From Spirochaetales bacterium (GTDB lineage Bacteria > Spirochaetota > Spirochaetia > DSM-27196 > SLST01), in NCBI GenBank assembly GCA_007130265.1, contig SLST01000068.1:1-18401 (forward strand): DNA of 18,401 bases, given 5' to 3'. This document shows positions 8,539 to 15,580 of the stretch, one piece after another. Made by a program: the position numbers and the translations under genes. The number at the start of each line of letters is the position of its first letter. The first letter of the stretch is position 1. Below the pieces are notes generated by a model. The model ran no database searches and was not told where the DNA came from. It worked only from the letters and a program-made list of their open reading frames with translations.

Positions 8539-8539
8539 A

Positions 8540-8564
8540 GCAGGGCTCCCGTCTCCAGCTCTGC
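8540..8564. promoter_or_regulatory. Imperfect palindrome centred between two divergent -35 boxes
   Basis: Arms GCAGGGCT (8540-8547) and AGCTCTGC (8557-8564) match as an inverted repeat at 7 of 8 positions, with a 9-bp spacer. The centre (8552) lies almost exactly midway between the -35 box of the minus-strand gene (8533-8538) and that of the plus-strand gene (8567-8572). This placement suits one dimeric regulator controlling both genes. Confidence 0.5.
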
Positions 8565-8566
8565 GG

Positions 8567-8602
8567 TTGACAGCGTTGGTACCGGCTCCTATTCTGGGCC
8601 GA
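8567..8602 (+). promoter_or_regulatory. Near-consensus promoter of the GH20-like gene, predicted leaderless start
   Basis: A perfect TTGACA (8567-8572), a 17-bp spacer and TATTCT (8590-8595, 5 of 6) form the strongest promoter in the window. Counting from the -10, the expected +1 falls on 8602, which is the A of the gene's ATG. No Shine-Dalgarno sequence fits between the -10 and the ATG. Confidence 0.7.
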
Positions 8603-10251
8603 TGCTCGTCTTCCACGTCGACCTGAACTTCGTGTCGCTGCGCGAGTCGTACCTGTGCACCTGGCTCTCCAGGCTCGCTCAGATGGGGTATACTGCGATC
8701 CTCTGGGAGCTCGAAGACAAGGTCCGGTGGGAGACCTGTCCCGAGTGCGTCGACCCCGAAGCGATGTCGAAGCGCGCCTTCCGGAGGGTTCTCGAACGCT
8801 CTCGTGACCTTGGGCTCGAGAACATTCCGCTCCTGCAGACGATTGGTCACGCGGAGTATGTGCTCAAGCATCCCCGCTATCACCATTGGCGCGAGGATCC
8901 CGCCTTCCACGACTGCTACTGCGCGTCCAATCCGGAAGTTCGGCGGTTTCTCGTCGCGTGGATCGAAGAGTACTCGGAGCTGTTCGACGGGCTGTTCGGC
9001 GAGCACTCCGGCGGGCGGCGCCAGTTTCACCTTGGCGGTGACGAGGCGTACCGGTTTGCTTCGTGCCCCTCCTGCGCGCGACGTGCCGACGAGGTGGGGC
9101 GTAACGGTCTGTACGCCGAGCACGTCGGCGCGCTCTCGGCCGGACTGATGCGGCGAGGCATCACACCGGGCATCTGGGCCGACATGGTGCTCGCGGATCC
9201 GCAGAGCATCGACGAGGTACCGGCCGGGATCCGCATCTGGGACTGGAACTACTGGGACGGGGTTGACCCGCCGCAGGAGACGCGTGTCTGGAGCCTTGGC
9301 CGCGTGCATGCCGACGAGGTAGACCCCGGCCTGCGAGAGGCCGTTCCGGAGCTTCTCGACGAGGAGCGGCGTCTCGTTCCCTTCCACTCGTCGCGGGTCC
9401 TGAAGCGGACCGGGCGCGAGGTGGTCGTCTGCGGCGCAAGCCGCTCGAGCGGCGACTCGCCCTTCTACGGGCGGCACGAGGCCCATGGGCCGAACGTCGT
9501 CGGCGCGGTGCGTGCGGCACAGGCGGCAGGGCTCGCCGGAGCGTGCGTGACGAGCTGGGCGATCCGTGTGCATCCGTGGGAGACGCAGCTGCCCTGGATC
9601 CGCATGGCGGCGCTCGCCTGGCAGCATCCCGACCTCGAGTATTCGCAGATCGAGGATGCAGCGGCCCGAACCTGCTTCGGCGTCGGGCGTGAGGAGTTTC
9701 TCGTGCTGCAGAACGGACTGGGGGCGACCTTTCCGTTCGCGCGCGGGAGGGAGAGCGGCATCCAGTTCGACGGTCTGAAGGACCCGGTTCCGGCGCCTGC
9801 CGGCTACATCAGCGAGCTGCTTCGCGAATGGCGCGACGATTCGAAGCGGCTCCGCGAGCCTTCCGCAGAGATCGACGAGAGCGTGGCGGCGCTCGACGCC
9901 GCGGCGGTCGTACTCCGGCGGCTGGTCGTGTGTGCCGGCGCGGATGCAGACCGCCGGGGCGCGGTCGCCGAGGGCACGCGGGCCGCGAGTCCCACAGCCG
10001 ACCCCGCGCTGCTCGATGCGTGCCTGCGCACCGTGCACCTGCAGACCTGGGCCGCGCGGTTCGCGAAGGAGATCCTCTCCAACGACGCCGGCGGCAGCGT
10101 GACGCCCGGCCTTGCGGAGGTGATCGCCGCCACCCGCGGGTACATGGCATGCTGGGCACAGGAGTGGATGACCCCGGATCACGCTCGGAGGATCGCGGGA
10201 CTCCTCTACGACTCGATTCTCGACTACTGTCGCGTGTCTGCCGGGTCCTGA
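8602..10251 (+). CDS. GH20-like glycoside hydrolase (beta-N-acetylhexosaminidase family), cytoplasmic
   Basis: A 549-residue enzyme without signal peptide. It opens directly with the TIM-barrel strand FHVDLNF and continues TAILWELEDKV. The family signature HLGGDEAYRF carries the GH20 catalytic Asp-Glu pair as D147-E148, with H143. Later motifs GIWADMV, IWDWNYW and GACVTSWAIR fit the remaining barrel strands. It lacks the N-terminal domain of classical GH20 enzymes, so the annotated activity (exo-removal of HexNAc) is an inference from the motif. Two CPxC pairs (C46/C49 and C155/C158) are present, the second directly after the catalytic pair. The frame is open back to 8374, but that stretch overlaps the opposite-strand gene and the promoter, so I start at the ATG at 8602. 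Its last 28 bp overlap the end of the convergent mtfA-like gene. Confidence 0.82.
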   Translation: MLVFHVDLNFVSLRESYLCTWLSRLAQMGYTAILWELEDKVRWETCPECVDPEAMSKRAFRRVLERSRDLGLENIPLLQTIGHAEYVLKHPRYHHWREDPAFHDCYCASNPEVRRFLVAWIEEYSELFDGLFGEHSGGRRQFHLGGDEAYRFASCPSCARRADEVGRNGLYAEHVGALSAGLMRRGITPGIWADMVLADPQSIDEVPAGIRIWDWNYWDGVDPPQETRVWSLGRVHADEVDPGLREAVPELLDEERRLVPFHSSRVLKRTGREVVVCGASRSSGDSPFYGRHEAHGPNVVGAVRAAQAAGLAGACVTSWAIRVHPWETQLPWIRMAALAWQHPDLEYSQIEDAAARTCFGVGREEFLVLQNGLGATFPFARGRESGIQFDGLKDPVPAPAGYISELLREWRDDSKRLREPSAEIDESVAALDAAAVVLRRLVVCAGADADRRGAVAEGTRAASPTADPALLDACLRTVHLQTWAARFAKEILSNDAGGSVTPGLAEVIAATRGYMACWAQEWMTPDHARRIAGLLYDSILDYCRVSAGS

Positions 10252-10994
10252 CGGTAGAAGCAGGACAGCTGCTCGTAGACATCCGGATATTCAGACCTCA
10301 GGCGCAGCGGTCGTTCGAAGAAGAGCTCGCTCGCCACGGCGAAAAACTCTTCCGGCGCCTCCGCCGCATAGGGGTCGAAGGCGCTCGCCCTGCGCCGCGC
10401 TCGATCCGCCCGCCGTCGGTGCGGCGAGACGACCCGATTCTGGAGGTCGGTGTACGCGTGGGTGAAGACGTCGGTCCACCTCCGGCCGTCCATCCCGGCG
10501 TGCAGCGCTGGAGCTCCGTCGAGCGATCCGTCACGCGCGTCGATCACGTGGGCCGCCTCGTGGATTACCACGTTCGATCCGTGTCCGTATCCCGATTCGC
10601 GCACGTCCGGCGCCGAGAGCACGATCAGCCCGTAGGAAGAGTACTCGCCGCTCGCGTAGTCGGTACCCTCGTGCACCACGCCTGCCTCATCGGTCTCGCT
10701 GAAATCGGTCTCGTAGTCTCCCGGCACGATCAGCACGGTTCCCCATCGTGAGTACCAGGAAAGCCCGAGGTTCACGACCGGAAGGCACGCCAAGGCGGCG
10801 ACCGCGACGACGAGGAGCTCGTCATGCTCGATCCCGTCGGCCCACCTGAACTGCCTGCGGCGAAGAAACCTCTCGGCGAGGATCCGCAGCTGTCGCGCTT
10901 CGGTCTCGCTGAGGTGGTCGAACACGCTCCTTGTGGCGAGGGCCCCGGACCAGTCCTCGTCGCGGATGCGGGGCCGGCGGTTGAAGAGTCTCAT
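10224..10994 (-). CDS. mtfA: MtfA-family zinc metallopeptidase (M90)
   Basis: A 256-residue protein of the MtfA (Mlc titration factor A) family. The zinc-binding HExxH is VIHEAAHVID (H145, E146, H149), and the downstream helix EEFFAVASELFFE supplies the expected third glutamate. The upstream stretch NLGLSWYSRWGTVLIVPGDY matches the conserved core preceding the metal site. Family members act as cytoplasmic aminopeptidases, and the E. coli protein binds the glucose repressor Mlc. Whether that applies here is unknown. Start and length are normal for the family. It is divergent from pepC and tail-overlaps the GH20-like gene. No Shine-Dalgarno precedes the ATG at 10994. Confidence 0.9.
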   Translation of the reverse strand: MRLFNRRPRIRDEDWSGALATRSVFDHLSETEARQLRILAERFLRRRQFRWADGIEHDELLVVAVAALACLPVVNLGLSWYSRWGTVLIVPGDYETDFSETDEAGVVHEGTDYASGEYSSYGLIVLSAPDVRESGYGHGSNVVIHEAAHVIDARDGSLDGAPALHAGMDGRRWTDVFTHAYTDLQNRVVSPHRRRADRARRRASAFDPYAAEAPEEFFAVASELFFERPLRLRSEYPDVYEQLSCFYRQDPADTRQ

Positions 10995-11002
10995 ACCGAC
11001 CC

Positions 11003-11008
11003 ATTATA
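11003..11008 (-). promoter_or_regulatory. Consensus -10 box of the mtfA-like gene, very close to its start codon
   Basis: A perfect TATAAT on the minus strand lies 8 nt upstream of the mtfA ATG, so the predicted start is within about 2 nt of the start codon and the transcript would be leaderless or nearly so. No convincing -35 hexamer is seen at 16-18 bp. Confidence 0.45.
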
Positions 11009-11016
11009 CGTCAGAG

Positions 11017-11029
11017 GGCTGGAACAGCC
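11017..11029. promoter_or_regulatory. Short palindrome between mtfA and pepC promoters
   Basis: GGCTG (11017-11021) and CAGCC (11025-11029) form a perfect inverted repeat with a 3-bp centre. It covers the proposed pepC -35 and the place where the mtfA -35 would be, so it could be an operator for one or both genes. The arms are short, so chance occurrence is possible. Confidence 0.3.
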
Positions 11030-11048
11030 TCGGGCGGGCCGTTACAAT
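11020..11048 (+). promoter_or_regulatory. Candidate promoter of the pepC-GH36-reductase operon
   Basis: TGGAAC (11020-11025, 3 of 6 to consensus), 17 bp and TACAAT (11043-11048, 5 of 6). The predicted start near 11055 gives a leader of about 57 nt. This leader is very GC-rich and can pair GCGGGC (11058-11063) with GCCCGC (11087-11092), ending just before the AGGAGG ribosome binding site (11101-11106). Confidence 0.45.
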
Positions 11049-11111
11049 GCCGCAGAAGCGGGCCCGCGCTCACCGCGCGCCGCGAAGCCCGCACCCGTGC
11101 AGGAGGACCTC

Positions 11112-12446
11112 GTGAGTCAGGGCGTATTGGACAGCAGTATCATCAGTCGGTTCGCGGAGTCGTTCTCCGGCGATCCGGCCAATCTCGTGGCACAGAACGT
11201 GCTTTCGGCGATCAAGCCGGAGGACGCCGCGCTGAACCGGCGCGCCGTCAATGCGACCGATCACAGTTTCTCGGTCCACCTCGACGAGTGGAGCGTTACC
11301 GCTCAGCAGGCCTCCGGGAGGTGCTGGATCTTCGCCGGGCTCAACGTCTTCCGCCCCGCGGCCATGAAGGCGATGAACGTCAAGGAGTTCGAGTTCAGCC
11401 AGAACTTCGTGCAATTCTGGAACAAACTCGAACGGATCAACTACGTGCTGGAGACGATGATCGAGACGGCCGACCGTCCGGTCGACGACCGGACGATCTC
11501 ATACCTGCTCGACCATCCGCTCGACGACGGCGGGCAGTGGAACATGTTCGCCGACGTCGTGCGCAAGCATGGCCTCGTGCCCAAGGCCGCCATGCCCGAG
11601 TCGTTCGGCTCGTCCAATTCGGCAGGCATGAACAAGATCCTCACGACGCTCGTCCGGCGCGGGGCGGCGACGCTTCGCGACGCCGTCGCGTCCGGGGCGC
11701 CGATCGATCGTGTGCGGCAGGCGAAGGAAGAGATAGTGGGCGCCGCATACCGGGTCCTTGCGATGCATCTGGGCGAGCCTCCGCAGCGCTTCACCTGGCA
11801 GTGGAAGGACAAGGACAATGCCTTCCATCGCGATGAAGAGATGACACCTCACGAGTTCGCCGAGGCCTATCTTGAGATGCAGCCCCACGATTTCGTGACC
11901 CTCGTACACGACCCGCGGCCGGGCAACGACTACCTCAGGACCTTTACCGTGGAGCACCTTGCGAATGTCGTCGGCGGAGAGCCGGTGAAGTATCTCAACG
12001 TGCCGGTAGAGACGCTGAAGTCGCTCGCGATCGCGAGCCTCGAGGGCGGACGGCCGGTCTGGTTCGGGTGTGATATGGGTAAAATGATGAGCAGAACGCT
12101 CGGGATACTCGACCCGAACCTCTATGAGTACGAAGCCCTCTACCGGATACCGCTCGGGATGGACAAGGCGTCGCGGCTCCTCTACCATCAGACGGCGATG
12201 AGCCACGCGATGGTGTTCACGGGCGTGGATCTCGTGGACGGCCGGCCGCGACGATGGCGAGTCGAGAACAGCTGGGGAGAAGAGCCCGGGAAGAAGGGCT
12301 ACTTCGTGATGAACGACGGGTGGTTCGACGAGTATGTGCTCGAGATCGCCTCGCCAAGACATGAGCTGTCCGCTGAGCTGCAGGAAGCGTTTGACACCGA
12401 GCCGATCGTTCTGCCGGCATGGGATCCCATGGGGTCGCTCGCGTAA
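11112..12446 (+). CDS. pepC: Aminopeptidase C / bleomycin hydrolase family cysteine peptidase (C1B)
   Basis: A 444-residue cytoplasmic cysteine aminopeptidase, the usual length for PepC. The papain-like catalytic residues are all present: Cys71 in QQASGRCWIFA, His365 in MSHAMVFTGVD and Asn386 in RVENSWGEE. The family-typical EFEFSQNFVQFWNKLE and GGQWNMFADVVRKHGLVPK are also there. Such enzymes form hexamers and trim N-terminal residues from peptides. I chose the GTG at 11112 because AGGAGG (11101-11106) is 5 nt upstream. The frame is open farther upstream, but that part overlaps the divergent promoters and the mtfA-like gene and is not conserved in character. It is the first gene of a three-gene set with 12-bp gaps. 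Confidence 0.94.
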   Translation: MSQGVLDSSIISRFAESFSGDPANLVAQNVLSAIKPEDAALNRRAVNATDHSFSVHLDEWSVTAQQASGRCWIFAGLNVFRPAAMKAMNVKEFEFSQNFVQFWNKLERINYVLETMIETADRPVDDRTISYLLDHPLDDGGQWNMFADVVRKHGLVPKAAMPESFGSSNSAGMNKILTTLVRRGAATLRDAVASGAPIDRVRQAKEEIVGAAYRVLAMHLGEPPQRFTWQWKDKDNAFHRDEEMTPHEFAEAYLEMQPHDFVTLVHDPRPGNDYLRTFTVEHLANVVGGEPVKYLNVPVETLKSLAIASLEGGRPVWFGCDMGKMMSRTLGILDPNLYEYEALYRIPLGMDKASRLLYHQTAMSHAMVFTGVDLVDGRPRRWRVENSWGEEPGKKGYFVMNDGWFDEYVLEIASPRHELSAELQEAFDTEPIVLPAWDPMGSLA

Positions 12447-12458
12447 GAGGACGGCCGC

Positions 12459-14531
12459 GTGATTTCGACACCTCATCTGGACCTGACCGCCGGCGACTCC
12501 GATAGTGAAGGGCTGATCCGTGTCCGCCTGCGAACGGGCGAGACGCTCGCTATCGCGCCGCCGCTGTTCGAGGTGGAAGCTGCAGCGGTGCGCGCATCGC
12601 TTGATCCGTCGTCGCTCACCGTTGAGCCCGGCAGAGAGCTGCATGGCGGCACCCGGGAGCATGCATTTCGCGGCGCGCTCGTCGCCGACCCTGATCTCTC
12701 GCTGCGCGTCGTTGTCCGAGTGCACGACGAGTCGCCGCTCCTGCGTTTTCGGTTTGAGCTCTTCTCTCGAGCTCCGCGTCGGCTCACCAGAATCACGGGC
12801 GCGGATCGCCTCGAATATCTCTCGGTCGGCCTGCCCGATGACGCGCGCCTGACGGAGGTAGGCCTCAGCGAGTTCGACGAGCTCGTTCACTCGTTCAGGC
12901 TCAGCGAACGGTCCGTCGGCGACGGCGCGCTTACCGACGGGCTCACCGCGACGGGCCCGATTCTCACGATCGAGTCAGCAGGAGCCACCGCGTTGCTGGC
13001 CTACGAGCACGGCTCACAGGTGCCGGATGCCTTCATCAGGTTCAGGCTTAGCCCGGAGATAGTCGGGATCGAAGCGGTGAAGGGTAACTACTGGACTGGG
13101 TGCGAGTTGGGTCCGGATCATCCGTACCGGACGGTCTGGTTGCAGGCGGGGCTGATCGCCGGCGACCTCGCGGCGATGCGCGAAGCGTACCGTCACTTCG
13201 TCCTTCGGGTGATGAGTCCGAACAGGGAGAGCCGCCGCCCGTATCTCTTCTATAATACGTGGAACTTTCAGGAACGGAACAAGTGGTGGAACGGTCGGCC
13301 CTACCTCGAGTCGATGAACGAGCAGCGAATGCTCGATGAAATCGACGTGGCGCATCGGCTCGGGATCGATGTCTTTGTGATCGATACCGGCTGGTACGAG
13401 AAGACCGGCGACTGGGCGGTCGATCGGCGGCGCTTCCCCGACGGTCTCAAGCGGATCAGAGCGCGGCTCGAAGCGTACGGAATGAAGCTCGGGCTCTGGT
13501 TCAACCCGACGGTCGCTGCGGTCACGAGTCGGCTTGCCGACAGGTACGCCTCGTGTCGCGTCACCCGGGGCGGCGAACTGCCCGAGCCGCGGGAGATCTG
13601 GGAGACCGAGGAAAGCTACTCGATGTGCCTGGTGAGCGATTACGCGGATGCGTTTGCCGAGACACTGGTCACGCTCGTTCGAGAGCTCGGGGTGACCTAC
13701 TTCAAGTGGGACGCGATCGGGCAGTACGGGTGCGATGATCCGGGGCACCACCACGGAACGGCAAGCAACGACGCGGTGGAGCGGTCCGACTGCCATGCGT
13801 TCGAGATCGGCAGGGCGATGAGCCGGATCGTCGACCGCCTCTGCGAGGCGTGTCCTGAGGCGATCGTCGACTTCGACATCACCGAAGGCGGACGCTACGT
13901 CGGCCTGGGGTTTCTCGCTTCCGGCAAGTACTTCCTGATCAACAACGGGCCTTACTACTGGAGCCTTGATATGCCGCGGACCGCCGACGGTAACCCCAAT
14001 CTCTTCTTCTATCCGGGCCAGGCGAGAAACACGCTCTGCCGCGTGCCGCTTGACTACGACTCGTGGATACCCTCCGTCCTCTTTCTCACCCATTACCTGC
14101 CGGATGATCCTGCCGAAAGCCGGCTGGGCGCGACGGCTTCGCTCGTGCTTGGGCAGAACGGCATCTGGGGCGATCTGTTGTCGCTGTCGGAGGAGGGGAT
14201 TGGAGCGATTGCGGGCATCGCGGGGCACTACAGGCTCGTGCGCGATGACGTCACCGCGAGTTATCCGGTCGTCTCCGGCCGAGTCGGTGGGAGCCCGGAG
14301 GTCCACGAGAAGATCAACGATCGTAACGGACGCGGTCTCGTGGCGATCTTTGCCGCCGCAGCGGGCACGTACACCTATGTCACGCGGCGCCGCACCGCCG
14401 CCGACTTCCATGCGGGTGACGGCGTCACGGTTCGTCGCGACGAGGAAGGACGCGCCGTGATCGAGGTCGCCTTCTCAGCGGCCGGCGGGAGGCTTGTGTT
14501 CTTCGGGATGTCGCCACAGGTGGATCAATGA
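12459..14531 (+). CDS. GH36-like glycoside hydrolase (alpha-galactosidase family, clan GH-D), divergent
   Basis: A 690-residue protein of typical GH36 length without a signal peptide, so probably cytoplasmic. An N-terminal beta-sandwich (about 1-245) is followed by a TIM barrel starting YLFYNTWNF. Recognisable barrel motifs are FVIDTGWY (D309), MKLGLWFNP and TYFKWDA, whose Asp418 is the expected nucleophile. The acid/base loop, normally CxSGGGRFD, reads DITEGGRYVG: the Arg is kept (R479) but the Asp position is Val481 and a Glu (E476) appears inside the loop. Alpha-galactosidase or alpha-N-acetylgalactosaminidase are the default guesses; altered specificity or mechanism is possible. A GTG start follows pepC by 12 bp with GAGG (12447-12450) 8 nt upstream, so it is part of the same operon. 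Confidence 0.8.
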   Translation: MISTPHLDLTAGDSDSEGLIRVRLRTGETLAIAPPLFEVEAAAVRASLDPSSLTVEPGRELHGGTREHAFRGALVADPDLSLRVVVRVHDESPLLRFRFELFSRAPRRLTRITGADRLEYLSVGLPDDARLTEVGLSEFDELVHSFRLSERSVGDGALTDGLTATGPILTIESAGATALLAYEHGSQVPDAFIRFRLSPEIVGIEAVKGNYWTGCELGPDHPYRTVWLQAGLIAGDLAAMREAYRHFVLRVMSPNRESRRPYLFYNTWNFQERNKWWNGRPYLESMNEQRMLDEIDVAHRLGIDVFVIDTGWYEKTGDWAVDRRRFPDGLKRIRARLEAYGMKLGLWFNPTVAAVTSRLADRYASCRVTRGGELPEPREIWETEESYSMCLVSDYADAFAETLVTLVRELGVTYFKWDAIGQYGCDDPGHHHGTASNDAVERSDCHAFEIGRAMSRIVDRLCEACPEAIVDFDITEGGRYVGLGFLASGKYFLINNGPYYWSLDMPRTADGNPNLFFYPGQARNTLCRVPLDYDSWIPSVLFLTHYLPDDPAESRLGATASLVLGQNGIWGDLLSLSEEGIGAIAGIAGHYRLVRDDVTASYPVVSGRVGGSPEVHEKINDRNGRGLVAIFAAAAGTYTYVTRRRTAADFHAGDGVTVRRDEEGRAVIEVAFSAAGGRLVFFGMSPQVDQ

Positions 14532-14543
14532 TATGATGATCGT

Positions 14544-15545
14544 ATGGAATACGCACATGTAGGTCGGGCAAACCTCGAGGCGAGCCGAATCTGTCTGGGG
14601 ACGATGCACTTTGGCGCTTCGGCCGATCGCGCGGAGTCGTTCCGTGTGATGGACGCAGCGCTCGAGATGGGGATCAACTTCTTCGACACCGCGAACGTCT
14701 ACGGGCGGTCCGCCGGGCGGGGAGCGACCGAGGAGATCATCGGGCAGTGGTTCGACCAGGGCGGCGGCAGACGCGACCGGGTGGTTCTTGCCACCAAGGT
14801 ATACGGGCCCATGGTTCCAGAGCCTGGACCGAACGAGGGGGGCGGTCTGTCCGCGTACAAAGTGCGCAAACACGTCACCGACTCGCTTCGGCGGCTGCGC
14901 ACCGATCACATAGATCTCTACCAGGTGCACCATATCGACCGTCGTATCTCCGGAGAGGAGTTCTGGGGTATGTTCGAGAATCTGAACCGCAGCGGGGAGG
15001 TGCTCTACTTCGGGACGAGTAACTTCCCGGGTTGGGGTCTCGCGAAGTACCAGACGATAGCGCGCCAACGCGGCGATCTTGGCATAGTCTCCGAGCAGAC
15101 GCAGTATAACCTCCTGAGCCGTTATCCTGAGCTTGAGGTCATCCCCGCGGCGGCGGAGTTCGGCATAGGCGTCATGCCCTATATGCCGCTCGCCGGTGGG
15201 CTGCTGACCGGGAAGAGGGCGGCCGAGTCGGGGTCACGGACCGCCGAGGTCGAGAACGAATACGGCCTGCCTATTGGCGAGAACAAGCAGCTCACGGAGT
15301 TCTCGTCTCTGTGCGCGGAGTTGGGGGAGAAGGAGCACGTCGTGGCGATTGCCTGGGTGCTCGCGAATCCGGCCGTCTACTCGGCTATCGTCGGTATCCG
15401 AACCGTGGCGCATCTGGAGGGGCTTGATCGTGCGGCCTCGCTCAAACTGGAGCCGCAGGTGATGGAGCGGCTCGACGCGATCTTCGACATCAATGTCGGC
15501 AGGCCGCTGAAGCGAGGTCCGGCCCCGGAGGCGTTCGCCTGGTAG
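14544..15545 (+). CDS. Aldo/keto reductase family oxidoreductase
   Basis: A 333-residue NAD(P)H-dependent oxidoreductase with the full AKR tetrad: D48 and Y53 (FFDTANVYG), K85 (LATKVYGPM) and H129 (DLYQVHHID). The cofactor-binding end has QTQYNLLSR, MPYMPLAGGLLTGK and, near the C-terminus, AIVGIRTVAHLEG. Overall pattern is that of the AKR proteins annotated as general or sugar dehydrogenases, with substrate unknown. It follows the GH36-like gene by 12 bp. No Shine-Dalgarno is visible before the ATG; instead TATGAT (14532-14537) lies 6 nt upstream. It could be read by coupling or from its own transcript. A role in oxidising or reducing the sugar released upstream is inferred from position only. 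Confidence 0.9.
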   Translation: MEYAHVGRANLEASRICLGTMHFGASADRAESFRVMDAALEMGINFFDTANVYGRSAGRGATEEIIGQWFDQGGGRRDRVVLATKVYGPMVPEPGPNEGGGLSAYKVRKHVTDSLRRLRTDHIDLYQVHHIDRRISGEEFWGMFENLNRSGEVLYFGTSNFPGWGLAKYQTIARQRGDLGIVSEQTQYNLLSRYPELEVIPAAAEFGIGVMPYMPLAGGLLTGKRAAESGSRTAEVENEYGLPIGENKQLTEFSSLCAELGEKEHVVAIAWVLANPAVYSAIVGIRTVAHLEGLDRAASLKLEPQVMERLDAIFDINVGRPLKRGPAPEAFAW

Positions 15546-15560
15546 CGCTCCGCTCCTCTG

Positions 15561-15580
15561 CCGCTCATCTACGGGAGCGG
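15561..15580. terminator. GC-rich hairpin between convergent reductase and kinase genes
   Basis: CCGCTC (15561-15566) pairs with GAGCGG (15575-15580) around an 8-nt loop. The site includes the last codons of the minus-strand kinase gene and lies 15 bp after the reductase stop. No T-tract follows on either strand, so intrinsic termination would be weak. Confidence 0.3.

Noticed and set aside
8374..8601. Upstream extension of the GH20-like gene
   Set aside because: The frame is open but would cross the promoter region and the first part of the opposite-strand mutarotase-like gene; the barrel begins right at the ATG at 8602.
8212..10182. A 656-codon open frame on the minus strand opposite the GH20-like gene
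   Set aside because: Rich in Arg, Pro, Ala and His with no domain pattern, typical of an antisense shadow in GC-rich DNA; the plus-strand frame carries the HLGGDE motif and a strong promoter.
11499..12890. A 463-codon minus-strand frame opposite pepC and the GH36-like gene
   Set aside because: It spans the junction of two well-supported genes and shows no recognisable domain.
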